From Solirubrobacter deserti (GTDB lineage: Bacteria; Actinomycetota; Thermoleophilia; Solirubrobacterales; Solirubrobacteraceae), in NCBI RefSeq assembly GCF_003344625.1, contig NZ_QPKJ02000001.1:496001-560000 (forward strand): a stretch of 64,000 nt of DNA, in the 5' to 3' direction. The notes beneath the pieces were generated by a model. It made no database searches, was not told where the DNA came from, and saw only the letters and a list, made by a program, of their open reading frames with translations. The position numbers and the translations under genes are program-made. Position 1 is the stretch's first letter. Every line of letters starts with the position of its first letter. Positions 15,605 to 24,734 of the stretch are shown here, in pieces.

Positions 15605-18600
15605 TCACAGCGCCACCGGGATCAGCACCTGCCGCCCGCCGGCGCGCAGGCGATAGACGACCGCCGCGGCCGGAGGGGCCTTGACCGTGGCCTTGAACCT
15701 GCCGTTGCGGCTCGCCTTCGCCCTCGCCTCACGCCGCCACTGACCGCACGCGGTCATCCGCTCCACGATGACCGTGCCCGTCGTCATCGCGGACAGCGTC
15801 ACCGAGCCCCCGGACCGGCGGGCCGCGCTCTGGCGCAGCTTGGACTGCAGCGCCATCCGCGGCGATGTCGTGTTCCCGATCACCGCGGTGTACTGCCCGG
15901 CGCGTGCGGCACCGCCGATCCCGAACGTCCCGTCCGCCCGGACCTTGGCGCTGGCGACGCGCTTACCTGCACGGCGCAGCTGCACGGTCTGCCCGGCGAG
16001 CGCCCGCGCGGCCACGCCCGCGGCCCGCAACCGGCTGCCCCGGCTGGACACCTCGGTCAGCAGGAGCGACGCCCGGGCGCAGGTGAGCAGGATGTCGGGG
16101 CCGGAGGCCGAGGCGAACGAGAAGCCCGCCTGCGGTGAAGGGCCGGCGCCGCCCCCGCTGCCACCGCCCCCGCCGCCGGTGTTGCCGCCACCCGGGGCGG
16201 ACGGCGTCTGCGGCCGCTCGACGGTGATCGTGAACGCCCGCCGCGTCTCCTTGAGCTCGTCGTCGCGGACGACCGCCTCGACGGTCACCGAGCCGGGCTG
16301 CTCGAGCGTGAGCGTGCTCAGCTGCGCCGCCGGCTCGAGGACGACGCCGTCGAGCTCCCACCAGCCGCGCTCGACTTTGCCGTTGGCGTCGGTCGAGCCG
16401 CGGCTGTCGAGCTCGACCTGCTCGCCGACGGTCCCGGTGGCCGGCACCTCGGCGCGGAGCACCGGGGCGGGATTGGTGATCGTGACGGTCCGGGTCGCCG
16501 TGTCGACGGCGCCGTCGACGCTGCGCACGGTCGCCTGGACCGTGTACGTGCCGCTGTGGCGGAACGCGTGCGTGACGTCGATCCCCGTGGCGGACGTGCC
16601 GTCACCGAAGTCCCACGCGACCTCGTCGATCGCCGCGCCGGTGCTCGGAGCCGCGGTCAACGCGACCGCTTCCGGAGCCACGCCGCCTTCTCCGCCGCCG
16701 ATCGCGGCGTGGATCGGGTCGACGGCCGGTCCGACGGCGAACGGCGACAGCGACGTGACGCTGCCCTGCAGCTTCGACCCGTCGAACGTGGACTGCACCT
16801 GCTCCCAGCGCCCGCCCGTGTGGTGCCACAGGCTGTCGCCCGCCGACGCGGGCAGCGAGACGGTGATCGCTCCAGAAAAATCTGCGGCCGTGTCGATCTC
16901 CCACGCGTCGCGGACGCGGAAGTTGGGGTGGGCGGGGACCTCCGAGCCCGACTTGGGCACGACGATCGTCGTGCCGGCGGTGTTGACGCGGGCGAACGTG
17001 AGCTTGGGTCCGGACGCGTACGCGACCTCCACCAGCTCACCCGACCGGCGCATCGAGACCGCGGAGTCCAGCGTCTTCTTGATCTGGCGGGCGATGGCGG
17101 CCTGACCGGCGATCGTCGGGTGGAACGGCGCCGCCGTCTTGAGATCGATCGCGGTCCAGCTGGCGCGCGGGTCGAGTCCGGTGTCCATGCCGAACACCCA
17201 CGGGTCGTCCGAGCAGAACCGGTGGTCGGCGAATTCGGGGTTGGCGGGGACCGCCATCACGCCGTGAGCCGCGTCGGCCGCCTCTTTGATGCGCCGGTTG
17301 AGGGTGTTCAGCCCGGTGACCATCTTGTTGATGTCGTCGCGGGCGAAGCCGCTGGTCCACCCGCCCTTGACGTCGAAGCAGTCCTCGTCCTCGTCGGAGG
17401 CGGGGAACGGGTTCACGTACTGCGTGTGCAGGATGAGCGGCCGCTTGCCGTTCGCGTCGCCGATGTCCTGGATGCGCTTGTAGAGGCGGGTGAGCCGGCT
17501 GGACACGTAGTCGCCGTCCACGCGCGTGGTCGCGGTATCCAGGTTGCCGCCGCAGGTCCCGACCAAGACGGACGAGACGGGGTAGAAGCAGCTCGTCACG
17601 ATCTTGGAGAACTGGATGTCGTTGGCGCCGATGCTGACCGTCACGAGGTCGGGCGTGCTGCCGACGTACTGCTGGTTGACGCCCGGGCCGTCCGCGAACC
17701 CGCCGATCTGCGGCTCCTTGACGCCGTCGGTGTCCTGGCGGCCCTTCAGGCCCTCGTCGAACGTGGCGCCCGTGCACGAGAGGTGCTCCTTGAGCGTCGC
17801 TCCGGTCAGCGTGGCCAGGACCCGCGGATGGGCCTCGTCGCTCTGGTGGCAGCCGATCGGCTCGTAGAAGACATCCCAGAAGGCCGAAGAGCCGTTCTTG
17901 TCCTCCCAGCGCTTGCTGTCTTTGTTCCACTTGTAGCCGTAGCCAATGCCCTCACCGGCGCTGACGGAGTCGCCCACCGCTGTCAGGTCCCGGCCGGCGT
18001 ACGTGAGCGCCTGGCCCTGGGCAAGCACGTACGGGAGGCCGATCGTGCCGTCCGGCGCGGTGAAGGTGCCGAGCTCCTGGGCGATCGCCAGCACGCGCCA
18101 GCGGTCCGGGAACTTGGTGAAGGCGTTGTGGACCGAGCACGACCAGTTGGAGAGCGAGGCGTCCGTGGTCTCGGCGAACGCGGGGTGGTCGGCGACCCGG
18201 TGCGAACGGTTGTAACAGCCCGCGGTCTGGGTGGCGAACTCACCCGTGGTGCCGTCGATCGCGTCGAGCACCTCGACCATCCCCGCGTCGTTGTTGTCGC
18301 ACTCGAAGGCGGCGTAGAGCCCGGTCTCGTCGCCCGAAGCGGCGAACAGGATCCCGTTGGCGACCAGAGGCCGGCCTCCGCTCCCGTGATCGCTCGGATC
18401 GCTGCCGATCAGGATCTTGTTGCCGGTCGCCGCAGCCGACCACGCCGCCTTGCTCGAGACGAGCGTGCTGCGGGCGCCTCCGCAGCTGCGCTCGGGGAGG
18501 ACCAGTGCCGCGTACTGCTTGAAGTCGTCGACGGTCTTGCCGACCCACTCGGCGGGCCCGAGGATGACCGGCTCCAGCCCGCTGTCGCGCGCCCGCGCGG

Positions 18601-18766
18601 CCTCGTAGGTCCCGTTGCTGGGCGAGCTGATGGAGAGGATCGCCACCTGCTTGGCCGCGGTCGGCGTCGAGCGGGCGACGGCGACCACGCTCAGCAGCAC
18701 CAGCACCGTTCCCACCGCCGCTGCCACGGCCGCCAACCGCACCCGTGCCCGATCGCCTCGACTCAT
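15605..18766 (-). CDS. Large exported SGNH hydrolase with PKD domain
   Basis: This is a 1053-residue protein with an N-terminal export signal/anchor (about 11-33). An alpha/beta region (about 37-240) precedes an SGNH/GDSL-type hydrolase: block I GDSVSAGEG near 265, block III GANDIQF near 380 and a His block FHPT near 547. A PKD domain (WDFGDGTSATG and HSGTYTVQATV) lies at about 700-790, followed by a second Ig-like module, a Gly-rich linker near 865-890 and a C-terminal beta-rich domain with few cysteines. SGNH enzymes cleave esters of lipids or polysaccharides; the target here is unknown. GAGGGGG lies 7 bases before the ATG. Confidence 0.85.
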   Translation of the reverse strand: MSRGDRARVRLAAVAAAVGTVLVLLSVVAVARSTPTAAKQVAILSISSPSNGTYEAARARDSGLEPVILGPAEWVGKTVDDFKQYAALVLPERSCGGARSTLVSSKAAWSAAATGNKILIGSDPSDHGSGGRPLVANGILFAASGDETGLYAAFECDNNDAGMVEVLDAIDGTTGEFATQTAGCYNRSHRVADHPAFAETTDASLSNWSCSVHNAFTKFPDRWRVLAIAQELGTFTAPDGTIGLPYVLAQGQALTYAGRDLTAVGDSVSAGEGIGYGYKWNKDSKRWEDKNGSSAFWDVFYEPIGCHQSDEAHPRVLATLTGATLKEHLSCTGATFDEGLKGRQDTDGVKEPQIGGFADGPGVNQQYVGSTPDLVTVSIGANDIQFSKIVTSCFYPVSSVLVGTCGGNLDTATTRVDGDYVSSRLTRLYKRIQDIGDANGKRPLILHTQYVNPFPASDEDEDCFDVKGGWTSGFARDDINKMVTGLNTLNRRIKEAADAAHGVMAVPANPEFADHRFCSDDPWVFGMDTGLDPRASWTAIDLKTAAPFHPTIAGQAAIARQIKKTLDSAVSMRRSGELVEVAYASGPKLTFARVNTAGTTIVVPKSGSEVPAHPNFRVRDAWEIDTAADFSGAITVSLPASAGDSLWHHTGGRWEQVQSTFDGSKLQGSVTSLSPFAVGPAVDPIHAAIGGGEGGVAPEAVALTAAPSTGAAIDEVAWDFGDGTSATGIDVTHAFRHSGTYTVQATVRSVDGAVDTATRTVTITNPAPVLRAEVPATGTVGEQVELDSRGSTDANGKVERGWWELDGVVLEPAAQLSTLTLEQPGSVTVEAVVRDDELKETRRAFTITVERPQTPSAPGGGNTGGGGGGSGGGAGPSPQAGFSFASASGPDILLTCARASLLLTEVSSRGSRLRAAGVAARALAGQTVQLRRAGKRVASAKVRADGTFGIGGAARAGQYTAVIGNTTSPRMALQSKLRQSAARRSGGSVTLSAMTTGTVIVERMTACGQWRREARAKASRNGRFKATVKAPPAAAVVYRLRAGGRQVLIPVAL

Positions 18767-18870
18767 CCTGTCGCCCCCTCACACCGCTCCGTAGTTCCGC
18801 GGCACTCTCTCAGCGCTCAGCGACCGCTGCCCATCAGACATTCGTCCACGCGGTGCTCTAGCGTTGCGGC

Positions 18871-19149
18871 GTGGGGTTCGAGGGCGACGCCTATCTGTTC
18901 GCGGTCGCGCTGGTCGGGGCGTGGCTGCTCGCGGTCGCGGCAATCGCCGCTCTGGCGTTCCTGCGGCCGAGCCGCGCCGGCACGCTCGTGCTCGGCGTGG
19001 CGGCTGCGGCCCAGCTCGCCATGCTCATCCGGGCGGCGACCGTCCAGCTGTGGCCGCTGGTCGTGGTCGCGGCGCTCGCGCTCGTCGGTGCGCTCGCGGT
19101 CTGGCGGCGCTGGCGGGTCAGCTCTGCCCGAAGGCCGCCATGCCCTTGA
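18871..19149 (+). CDS. Small three-helix membrane protein
   Basis: This is a 92-residue GTG-start frame with three evident hydrophobic helices (about 8-30, 38-55, 60-77) and a basic end (RRWRVSSARR). A TAGCGT box lies 6 bases before the start, matching the -10-like boxes of neighbouring genes. Its last 32 bases overlap the end of the convergent transhydrogenase gene. No family recognised; the membrane pattern and promoter-like box are the reasons for accepting it. Confidence 0.5.
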   Translation: MGFEGDAYLFAVALVGAWLLAVAAIAALAFLRPSRAGTLVLGVAAAAQLAMLIRAATVQLWPLVVVAALALVGALAVWRRWRVSSARRPPCP

Positions 19150-20533
19150 TGCGGTTGTCCGCGTCGAGGGCGGCGACCTTGTAGGACTCGGCGAACGTCG
19201 GATAGTTGAAGACGGCGGTGACGAGGAAGTCCAGGCCCTTGTCGCCACTCGCCATCACGGCCTGGCCGATGTGCACGAGGTCGGTGGCGCCGCTGCCGAG
19301 CACGTGCACGCCGAGCACCGCGCGCGTCTCGGGCGAGACGAGGAGCTTGAGCATCCCGTCGCGGTCGCCTGCGATCACGCCGCGCGCGAGCTCGCTCCAG
19401 CGCGCGATCCCGCTCACGTAGGGCACCGACGCGTCCGTCAACTCCTCCTCGGTCGCGCCGACCTGCGCCAGCTCGGGGATCGCGTACACGCCCGTCGGGA
19501 TCAGCTCCGGGAGTTGGGTCACGGGCCGCTCGAACGCGTGCAGCGCCGCGATCCGGCCCTGTTCCATGGCGGTCGCGGCGAGGCCGCCGGCGCCGCCGCA
19601 CTTGGCGCAGTCGCCGACGGCGAAGATGTGCGGGACCGTGGTCCGGTAGGTGCCGTCGACCTCGATCCGGCCGCGCTTGTCGGCGCTCAGCCCGGCGTTC
19701 TCGAGCTCGAGCTTCTCGGTGTCTCCCTGGCGGCCGGTGGCGTAGAGCACGGTCTCGGACACGATCTCCTTGCCGGAGGCGAGCTTGAGCCGCGCGCCAC
19801 GGCCGGGCAGCGCATCCACGCCGGATACCTTCTCGCGCAGCCGGAACGTGACGTTGCGGCGCCGCAGCAGGTACTGGAAGGCCTCACCGAGCTCGCCGTC
19901 GAGGAACGTGAGCACGCGGTCGCGCTGATCGACGACGGTCACCTTGGTCCCGAGCGCACCGAACATCGACGCGTACTCGACGCCGATCACGCCCGCCCCG
20001 ACGACCGTCATCGTCCGCGGCACGCGCTTCTCGAGCTTGAGCAGCCCGTCGGAGTCGATGATCGTGCGGTCGTCGAACTCGACGGACGCGGGGCGCGCGG
20101 GCCGCGTGCCGGTGGCGATCACGATCCGCTGCGCCTTCACCGGCTCGTCGCTGCCCTCGATGCGGACCGTGGTCGGGTCGATGAAGGACGCGTCGCCCTG
20201 CAGCAGCCCGACGCGGTTGCGCCGGAACTGCTCGCGCGTGATCGCGGTCTCGCCGGCGACGACGGCGGCGGCGCGGTCGAGCAGCTGCTGGATCGCCTCC
20301 TGCTCGGTCTCCTCGACCCGCGTCGGATCGAGCACGTCCAGCGGACGCGTCGCGATCTGTTCCAGCGTGGCCTGACGCAGGGTTTTCGAAGGAATGGTCC
20401 CGGTATGGATCGAGACACCGCCGAGGCGGTTTCGGCGCTCGGCGACGGCGACGCGCTTGCCGAGCTTGGCTGCTTGGATGGCGGCGCGCTGGCCGCCCGG
20501 ACCCGAGCCGATGACGAGAAGATCGAGCTCCAC
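19118..20533 (-). CDS. sthA: Soluble (Si-specific) NAD(P) transhydrogenase
   Basis: This is a 471-residue FAD flavoprotein of the disulfide-reductase fold that interconverts NADH and NADPH. LLVIGSGPGGQRAAIQAAKLG is the FAD-binding motif, VVGAGVIGVEYASMFGALG the NAD(P) motif, and HIFAVGDCAKCG the second FAD contact. The redox-cysteine segment reads GGVSIHTGTIPSKTLR, with no cysteine pair, which excludes dihydrolipoamide dehydrogenase and fits SthA; even the single Cys found in E. coli SthA is absent. GTG 20533 is chosen; an ATG at 20557 overlaps the ffh start on the other strand. Confidence 0.87.
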   Translation of the reverse strand: MELDLLVIGSGPGGQRAAIQAAKLGKRVAVAERRNRLGGVSIHTGTIPSKTLRQATLEQIATRPLDVLDPTRVEETEQEAIQQLLDRAAAVVAGETAITREQFRRNRVGLLQGDASFIDPTTVRIEGSDEPVKAQRIVIATGTRPARPASVEFDDRTIIDSDGLLKLEKRVPRTMTVVGAGVIGVEYASMFGALGTKVTVVDQRDRVLTFLDGELGEAFQYLLRRRNVTFRLREKVSGVDALPGRGARLKLASGKEIVSETVLYATGRQGDTEKLELENAGLSADKRGRIEVDGTYRTTVPHIFAVGDCAKCGGAGGLAATAMEQGRIAALHAFERPVTQLPELIPTGVYAIPELAQVGATEEELTDASVPYVSGIARWSELARGVIAGDRDGMLKLLVSPETRAVLGVHVLGSGATDLVHIGQAVMASGDKGLDFLVTAVFNYPTFAESYKVAALDADNRIKGMAAFGQS

Positions 20534-20539
20534 GGCGGG

Positions 20540-20545
20540 TACAGT
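20540..20545 (+). promoter_or_regulatory. ffh: Putative -10 element of ffh
   Basis: TACAGT lies 10 bases before the ffh ATG, between the divergent sthA and ffh starts. A leaderless or near-leaderless ffh transcript would result. Confidence 0.35.
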
Positions 20546-20555
20546 CTCACAGCAC

Positions 20556-21887
20556 ATGTTCGACTCGCTCTCGGAGAAGCTTCAAGGGACGCTGGCGGGC
20601 GTTCGCCAACGCGGCGCGCTGACCGAGGACGACATCAACAAGGCCATGCGCGAGATCCGCCTCGCGCTGCTCGAGGCCGACGTCAACTTCAAGGTCGTCA
20701 AGCAGTTCACGAGCTCGGTCAAAGAGCGCGCGCTCGGGATCGAGATCACCAAGCAGCTCAACCCGGGCCAGCAGGTCATCAAGATCGTCAATGAAGAGCT
20801 GACGGCGCTGATGGGCGGCCAGTCCGCCGGCATCACGTTCTCGCCGCGGCCGCCGACCGTGATCCTGATGGCCGGCCTGCAGGGCTCGGGCAAGACGACC
20901 GCGACCGCGAAGCTCGCCAAGCTGCTCTCCGAGCAGAACGGGTCGTCCGTCGCGGTGGCCGCGTGCGACGTCTACCGCCCGGCGGCCGTCGATCAGCTGA
21001 TCAAGGTCGGTGCCCAGGCGGGCGCGACGGTGTACGAGCGCGGGACCGACGCCGACCCGGTGGACATCGCCGGATGGGCGCTCGACCAGGCCAAGCGGGA
21101 CGGCAAGGACGTCCTGATCGTGGACACGTCCGGCCGCCTGCACGTCGATCAGGCGCTGATGGCCGAGCTGGCCAACATCAAGAAGCGCGTGCGCCCGCAC
21201 GTCGTCCTGCTGGTCGTGGACGCCATGACCGGCCAGGACGCCGTCAACGTCGCCGAGCAGTTCGCGGAGGTCGCGCAGTTCGACGGCGTGATCCTGTCCA
21301 AGCTCGACGGCGATGCCCGCGGCGGCGCGGCGCTGTCCGTGAAGGCGGTCACGGGCAAGCCGATCCTGTTCGCGTCCACGGGTGAGAAGCTCGGCGACTT
21401 CGAGAAGTTCCACCCGGACCGGATGGCGCAGCGCATCCTGGGCATGGGCGACGTGCTGTCGTTCATCGAGAAGGCCGAGCAGCAGGTCGACCAGGACGAG
21501 GCCAAGGAGCTCGAGCGCAAGCTCCGCAAGAACCAGTTCACGCTCGAGGACTTCCTCGACCAGCTCAAGAAGATCCGCAAGATGGGCCCGCTGACGTCTC
21601 TGCTGGGGATGATCCCGGGCCTGGCGGGCCACCAGCTGTCGAAGATGAACGTCGACGAAAAGGAGCTCGACCGCGTCGAGGCGATGATCCTCTCGATGAC
21701 GCCCTACGAGCGCCGGCACCCGGAGCTGATCAAGGGCTCGCGCCGGCTGCGGATCGCCAAGGGCTCGGGCACGACGGTCCAGCAGGTCAACCAGCTCGTC
21801 AAGCAGTTCGACCAGATGCGCAAGGTCATGCGCGGCATTCAGCAAGGGAAAATGCCTGATCTCGGTCAGATCATGCGCGGTCGCTAA
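20556..21887 (+). CDS. ffh: Signal recognition particle protein Ffh
   Basis: This is a 443-residue SRP GTPase that binds signal peptides on the ribosome together with 4.5S/SRP RNA. The N domain (1-100) is followed by the G domain with [16 protein letters not shown] near 107, [20 protein letters not shown] and [10 protein letters not shown]. The M domain (about 300-443) carries the RNA-binding stretch [15 protein letters not shown]. Longer upstream frames are antisense to sthA. It heads a conserved block with rpsP 14 bp downstream. Confidence 0.95.
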   Translation: MFDSLSEKLQGTLAGVRQRGALTEDDINKAMREIRLALLEADVNFKVVKQFTSSVKERALGIEITKQLNPGQQVIKIVNEELTALMGGQSAGITFSPRPPTVILMAGLQGSGKTTATAKLAKLLSEQNGSSVAVAACDVYRPAAVDQLIKVGAQAGATVYERGTDADPVDIAGWALDQAKRDGKDVLIVDTSGRLHVDQALMAELANIKKRVRPHVVLLVVDAMTGQDAVNVAEQFAEVAQFDGVILSKLDGDARGGAALSVKAVTGKPILFASTGEKLGDFEKFHPDRMAQRILGMGDVLSFIEKAEQQVDQDEAKELERKLRKNQFTLEDFLDQLKKIRKMGPLTSLLGMIPGLAGHQLSKMNVDEKELDRVEAMILSMTPYERRHPELIKGSRRLRIAKGSGTTVQQVNQLVKQFDQMRKVMRGIQQGKMPDLGQIMRGR

Positions 21888-21901
21888 ACTGCTGCGCCGA
21901 T

Positions 21902-22147
21902 ATGGCAGTCAGCATGCGACTCACCCGCGTCGGCGGGAAAAAAGATCCCCAGTGGCGGGTGGTCGTCGCCGATCGCCGTTCCCCGCGGGACGGCCGGTTC
22001 ATCGAGACCATCGGTCGTTACAACCCGCAGACGGAGCCGTCCACGGTCGTGCTCAACGAGGAGCGGGTTCGGTACTGGCTTTCGAAGGGCGCGCAGCCCT
22101 CTGAGCCGGTCCAGAAGCTCATGAAGATCCAGGGCATCTCCGCCTAA
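21902..22147 (+). CDS. rpsP: 30S ribosomal protein S16
   Basis: This is an 81-residue ribosomal protein. [32 protein letters not shown] and [15 protein letters not shown] are standard S16 motifs. TAAACT, which includes the ffh stop, lies 11 bases before the ATG and could act as an internal -10 box. Length is typical. Confidence 0.95.
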   Translation: MAVSMRLTRVGGKKDPQWRVVVADRRSPRDGRFIETIGRYNPQTEPSTVVLNEERVRYWLSKGAQPSEPVQKLMKIQGISA

Positions 22148-22157
22148 GCGACTGTTC

Positions 22158-22391
22158 GTGCGCGAGCTGCTCGAGTACCTCGCGCGGTTGCTGGTCGACC
22201 ACCCTGAAAAGGTGCAGGTCGAGGAGTACGAGGAGGACGACGGCACGCTCGTCCTCGAGCTCTCGGTGGATGATGATGACTACGGACAGGTCATCGGACG
22301 CGGTGGGCGAACCGCCCAGGCCCTCCGGACGGTCGTCAAGGCCGCCGCGGTCAAGGACAACCGACGCGTCCTCATCGACATCGTCGAGTGA
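22158..22391 (+). CDS. khpA: KH-domain RNA-binding protein KhpA
   Basis: This 77-residue protein is a single KH domain with the loop VIGRGGRTAQALRTVV (GxxG). LLEYLARLLVDHPEKVQVEE is the typical N-terminus. KhpA binds RNA, often with KhpB/Jag, and is regularly found between rpsP and rimM. GTG 22158 is used, 10 bp after rpsP. It ends 4 bp before rimM. Confidence 0.92.
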   Translation: MRELLEYLARLLVDHPEKVQVEEYEEDDGTLVLELSVDDDDYGQVIGRGGRTAQALRTVVKAAAVKDNRRVLIDIVE

Positions 22392-22395
22392 GCTG

Positions 22396-22854
22396 GTGGT
22401 CGGCCGCGTAGGCCGGCCGCACGGGCTCGACGGTTCCTTCTACGTGTACGACGTCGCCCCGGAGCTCCCCGCTTCGGGCGGGATCGTCTCCGGGCGCCGC
22501 ATCGTGCGGCGCGCCGGCACGGCTGAGAAGCCGATCCTGCGGCTGGAGGGCTCCGCGACCCGCGAGGACGCCGAGGCGCTGCGCGGCCTCGTGCTGACGA
22601 TCCCGCGCGAGGACTCCATGCTCGACGAGGACGAGTTCTGGGCGTCCGATGTGGAGGGGTGCGCGGTGGTGTGTGGCGACGTGGCGGTCGGCGTCGTGCG
22701 CCGCATGAGCGCGCTGCCGTCCGTCGAGGTGCTGGAAGTGGACCGCGAGGACGGGTCCGAGCTGCTGGTGCCGCTCGTGCGCGACTGCATCCGCTCGATC
22801 GACCTCGAGGCGCGCCGGATCGACATCGACCTGGAGTTCCTCGGTGAAGGCTGA
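22396..22854 (+). CDS. rimM: Ribosome maturation factor RimM
   Basis: This is a 152-residue 30S assembly factor. VGRVGRPHGLDGSFYVY is the RimM N-terminal motif, and the PRC-barrel half includes FWASDVEGCAVV and LVPLVRDCIRSIDLEARRI (usually iPf..e.v). The frame is open further upstream, but that part overlaps khpA in another frame and is Ser/Arg-rich, so GTG 22396 is taken. It overlaps trmD by 11 bp. Confidence 0.9.
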   Translation: MVGRVGRPHGLDGSFYVYDVAPELPASGGIVSGRRIVRRAGTAEKPILRLEGSATREDAEALRGLVLTIPREDSMLDEDEFWASDVEGCAVVCGDVAVGVVRRMSALPSVEVLEVDREDGSELLVPLVRDCIRSIDLEARRIDIDLEFLGEG

Positions 22855-23527
22855 CGTTTTCACGCTGTTCCCGCAGTGGTTCGAGTGGTTCCGCTCGCAG
22901 CGCCACGTGCAGAACGCGCTTGCGCTCGGGCACACGGTCGATGCGTTCGACTTCCGCAGCGCCACGCCGCTCAAGTGGGGGCAGGTGGACGACACGCCGT
23001 TCGGCGGCGGCGCGGGCATGGTCCTGCGCGTGGACGTGATGGAGGCGGCGCTGCGCGAGCGCTACGGGGAGGACCCGGTGTCGCTGCGTTCGCACCGGCG
23101 CGTGGTCGCGTTGACCCCTGCCGGCCGCCTGCTCGACGACGCGCTCGCCACCGAGCTCGCGGGGGAGGAGGAGCTCACGCTGCTGTGCGGCCGCTACGAG
23201 GGCTTCGACGAGCGCATCCTCGAGCACTTCGTGTCCGACCAGATCTCGATCGGCCGCTACGTGCTGGCCGGCGGCGAGCTGGCCGCGATGGTCGTCCTCG
23301 ACACGGTGCTGCGCAAGCTGCCCGGCGTGCTCGGCGACGATCTGTCCGCGGTCGAGGAGTCGTTCTCGCAAGCGCTCGAGGGCGCACCGGAATACCCGCA
23401 CTACACGAGACCGGCTCAATGGCGTGACTGGGCGGTTCCCGACGTGTTGCTGTCGGGCCATCACGCCCGCGTGGAGGAGTGGCGGCGAGCGCAGTCGCGG
23501 CTGCGGGCGCAACGTCCGCTACCATGA
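22844..23527 (+). CDS. trmD: tRNA (guanine-37-N1)-methyltransferase
   Basis: This is a 227-residue SPOUT methyltransferase with a deep trefoil knot, which methylates G37 of tRNAs and prevents frameshifting. Motifs: [53 protein letters not shown] and [16 protein letters not shown] 22844 lies inside rimM. The C-terminus is slightly shorter than in E. coli (255 residues). Confidence 0.95.
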   Translation: MKADVFTLFPQWFEWFRSQRHVQNALALGHTVDAFDFRSATPLKWGQVDDTPFGGGAGMVLRVDVMEAALRERYGEDPVSLRSHRRVVALTPAGRLLDDALATELAGEEELTLLCGRYEGFDERILEHFVSDQISIGRYVLAGGELAAMVVLDTVLRKLPGVLGDDLSAVEESFSQALEGAPEYPHYTRPAQWRDWAVPDVLLSGHHARVEEWRRAQSRLRAQRPLP

Positions 23528-23570
23528 TCGACCGCCCTGGAGCCCTGTACGCCCGAGGCCATTCTTAGCC

Positions 23571-24107
23571 ATGAGCACTGTTATCGACACTCTCGAGCGC
23601 ACTCAGCTGCGCCGCGTGCCCCGCTTCCAGTCGGGTGATCGCGTCAAGGTCCACTTCCAGGTCATCGAGGGCTCGCGTCGCCGTACGCAGGTCTTCGAGG
23701 GCGTTGTGATCAAGCGCCAGGGCGAGGGGGTGCGCGAGACCTTCACGGTCCGCAAGCAGTCCTTCGGCGTCGGCGTTGAGCGCACGTTCCCGATCCATTC
23801 GCCAAAGATCGAGAAGATCGAGGTCGCTGCTCGCGGTGACGTCCGTCGCGCGAAGCTCTACTACCTGCGCGGCCGGGTCGGCAAGCGCGCCCGCGTGCGC
23901 GAGCGCCGCTACACCGGTCCGGAGGAGGTCGTCGAGCGCGGCATCCTGTACGACCCGTCGGCGGAGACCGCGGCTGCGGTCGACCCCGAGGTTCCGGGCG
24001 AGGCTGTCGACGAGCAGGCGCTCGTCGAGGCCGAAGCCGAGGTCGCCGAGACGCAGGCGTCTGCGGACGCCGAGTCGGCGGCCGCGGGTGACGAAAAGCA
24101 GAGCTAG
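23571..24107 (+). CDS. rplS: 50S ribosomal protein L19
   Basis: This is a 178-residue protein. Residues 1-120 are canonical L19 ([48 protein letters not shown]). Beyond the normal end a stretch of about 55 residues, rich in Ala, Glu and Asp, forms an acidic low-complexity tail. ATG 23571 is used because the longer frame upstream lies inside trmD in another frame. A TACCAT box at 23520-23525 may provide a separate promoter with a leader of about 35 bases. Confidence 0.93.
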   Translation: MSTVIDTLERTQLRRVPRFQSGDRVKVHFQVIEGSRRRTQVFEGVVIKRQGEGVRETFTVRKQSFGVGVERTFPIHSPKIEKIEVAARGDVRRAKLYYLRGRVGKRARVRERRYTGPEEVVERGILYDPSAETAAAVDPEVPGEAVDEQALVEAEAEVAETQASADAESAAAGDEKQS

Positions 24108-24119
24108 GAGCACCGCGGC

Positions 24120-24734
24120 GTGGCGACCAAGAAGGGGTCGTCGTCGACCTCCGGGTCTCTCGTTGAGCTGGTCCTGATCGTCGCGGTCGCGCTCGGCCTC
24201 GCGCTCGGGATCCAGGCCTTCTTGGTCAAGCCGTACCGGATTCCGAGCGAGTCCATGGTCCCGACCCTGCAGATCGGGCAGCGTGTGCTGGTCAACCGGA
24301 TCGGCGAGCGCTTCACGAGTCCCGAGGTGGGAGACATCGTCGTCTTCCACCCGCCGCAGGGCGCCACCACCAACACGTGCGGGTCGGGGCAGCCGGCCGC
24401 CGGCGCGCCGTGCGGCGAGCCGACGGCCGATCGCGCCGACGTGAACTTCATCAAGCGCGTCGTCGCCGGTCCCGGCGACCGCATCTCGATCGAGGACGGG
24501 CACGTCGTGCTCAACGGCGAGCGTCAGACGGAGGACTTCGCGCGGCCGTGCGATCCGGAAGATGCGTGCGAATTCCCGACGGAGATCACCGTTCCAGCCG
24601 ACCACTACTTCATGATGGGCGACAACCGTGGCTCCTCTGACGACAGCCGCTTCTGGGGTCCAGTCCCAGAAAAGTGGATCATCGGCCAAGCTTTCGCGAC
24701 CTACTGGCCGCCGGGCCGCATCGGCCTCCTCTAA
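24120..24734 (+). CDS. lepB: Signal peptidase I
   Basis: This is a 204-residue membrane serine protease that removes signal peptides. There is one N-terminal membrane helix (about 14-35). The catalytic Ser45 lies in PSESMVPTL and the Lys112 base in FIKRVVAGPGD; box E is MMGDNRGSSDDSRFWG. Two extra segments, one with Cys87 and Cys98 and one with CDPEDAC, insert between the boxes and could form disulfides outside the membrane. The start is GTG 24120, 12 bp after rplS. Confidence 0.94.
   Translation: MATKKGSSSTSGSLVELVLIVAVALGLALGIQAFLVKPYRIPSESMVPTLQIGQRVLVNRIGERFTSPEVGDIVVFHPPQGATTNTCGSGQPAAGAPCGEPTADRADVNFIKRVVAGPGDRISIEDGHVVLNGERQTEDFARPCDPEDACEFPTEITVPADHYFMMGDNRGSSDDSRFWGPVPEKWIIGQAFATYWPPGRIGLL

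Noticed and set aside
16556..20794. 1412-codon open frame on the plus strand across the SGNH and transhydrogenase genes
   Set aside because: It is antisense to two clear genes, has the Arg/Gly/Val/Asp-rich composition of a GC-rich shadow frame, and shows no domain.
22270..22395. N-terminal extension of rimM
   Set aside because: It overlaps khpA in another frame and is Ser/Arg-rich; the conserved RimM start VGRVGRPHG lies at 22396.
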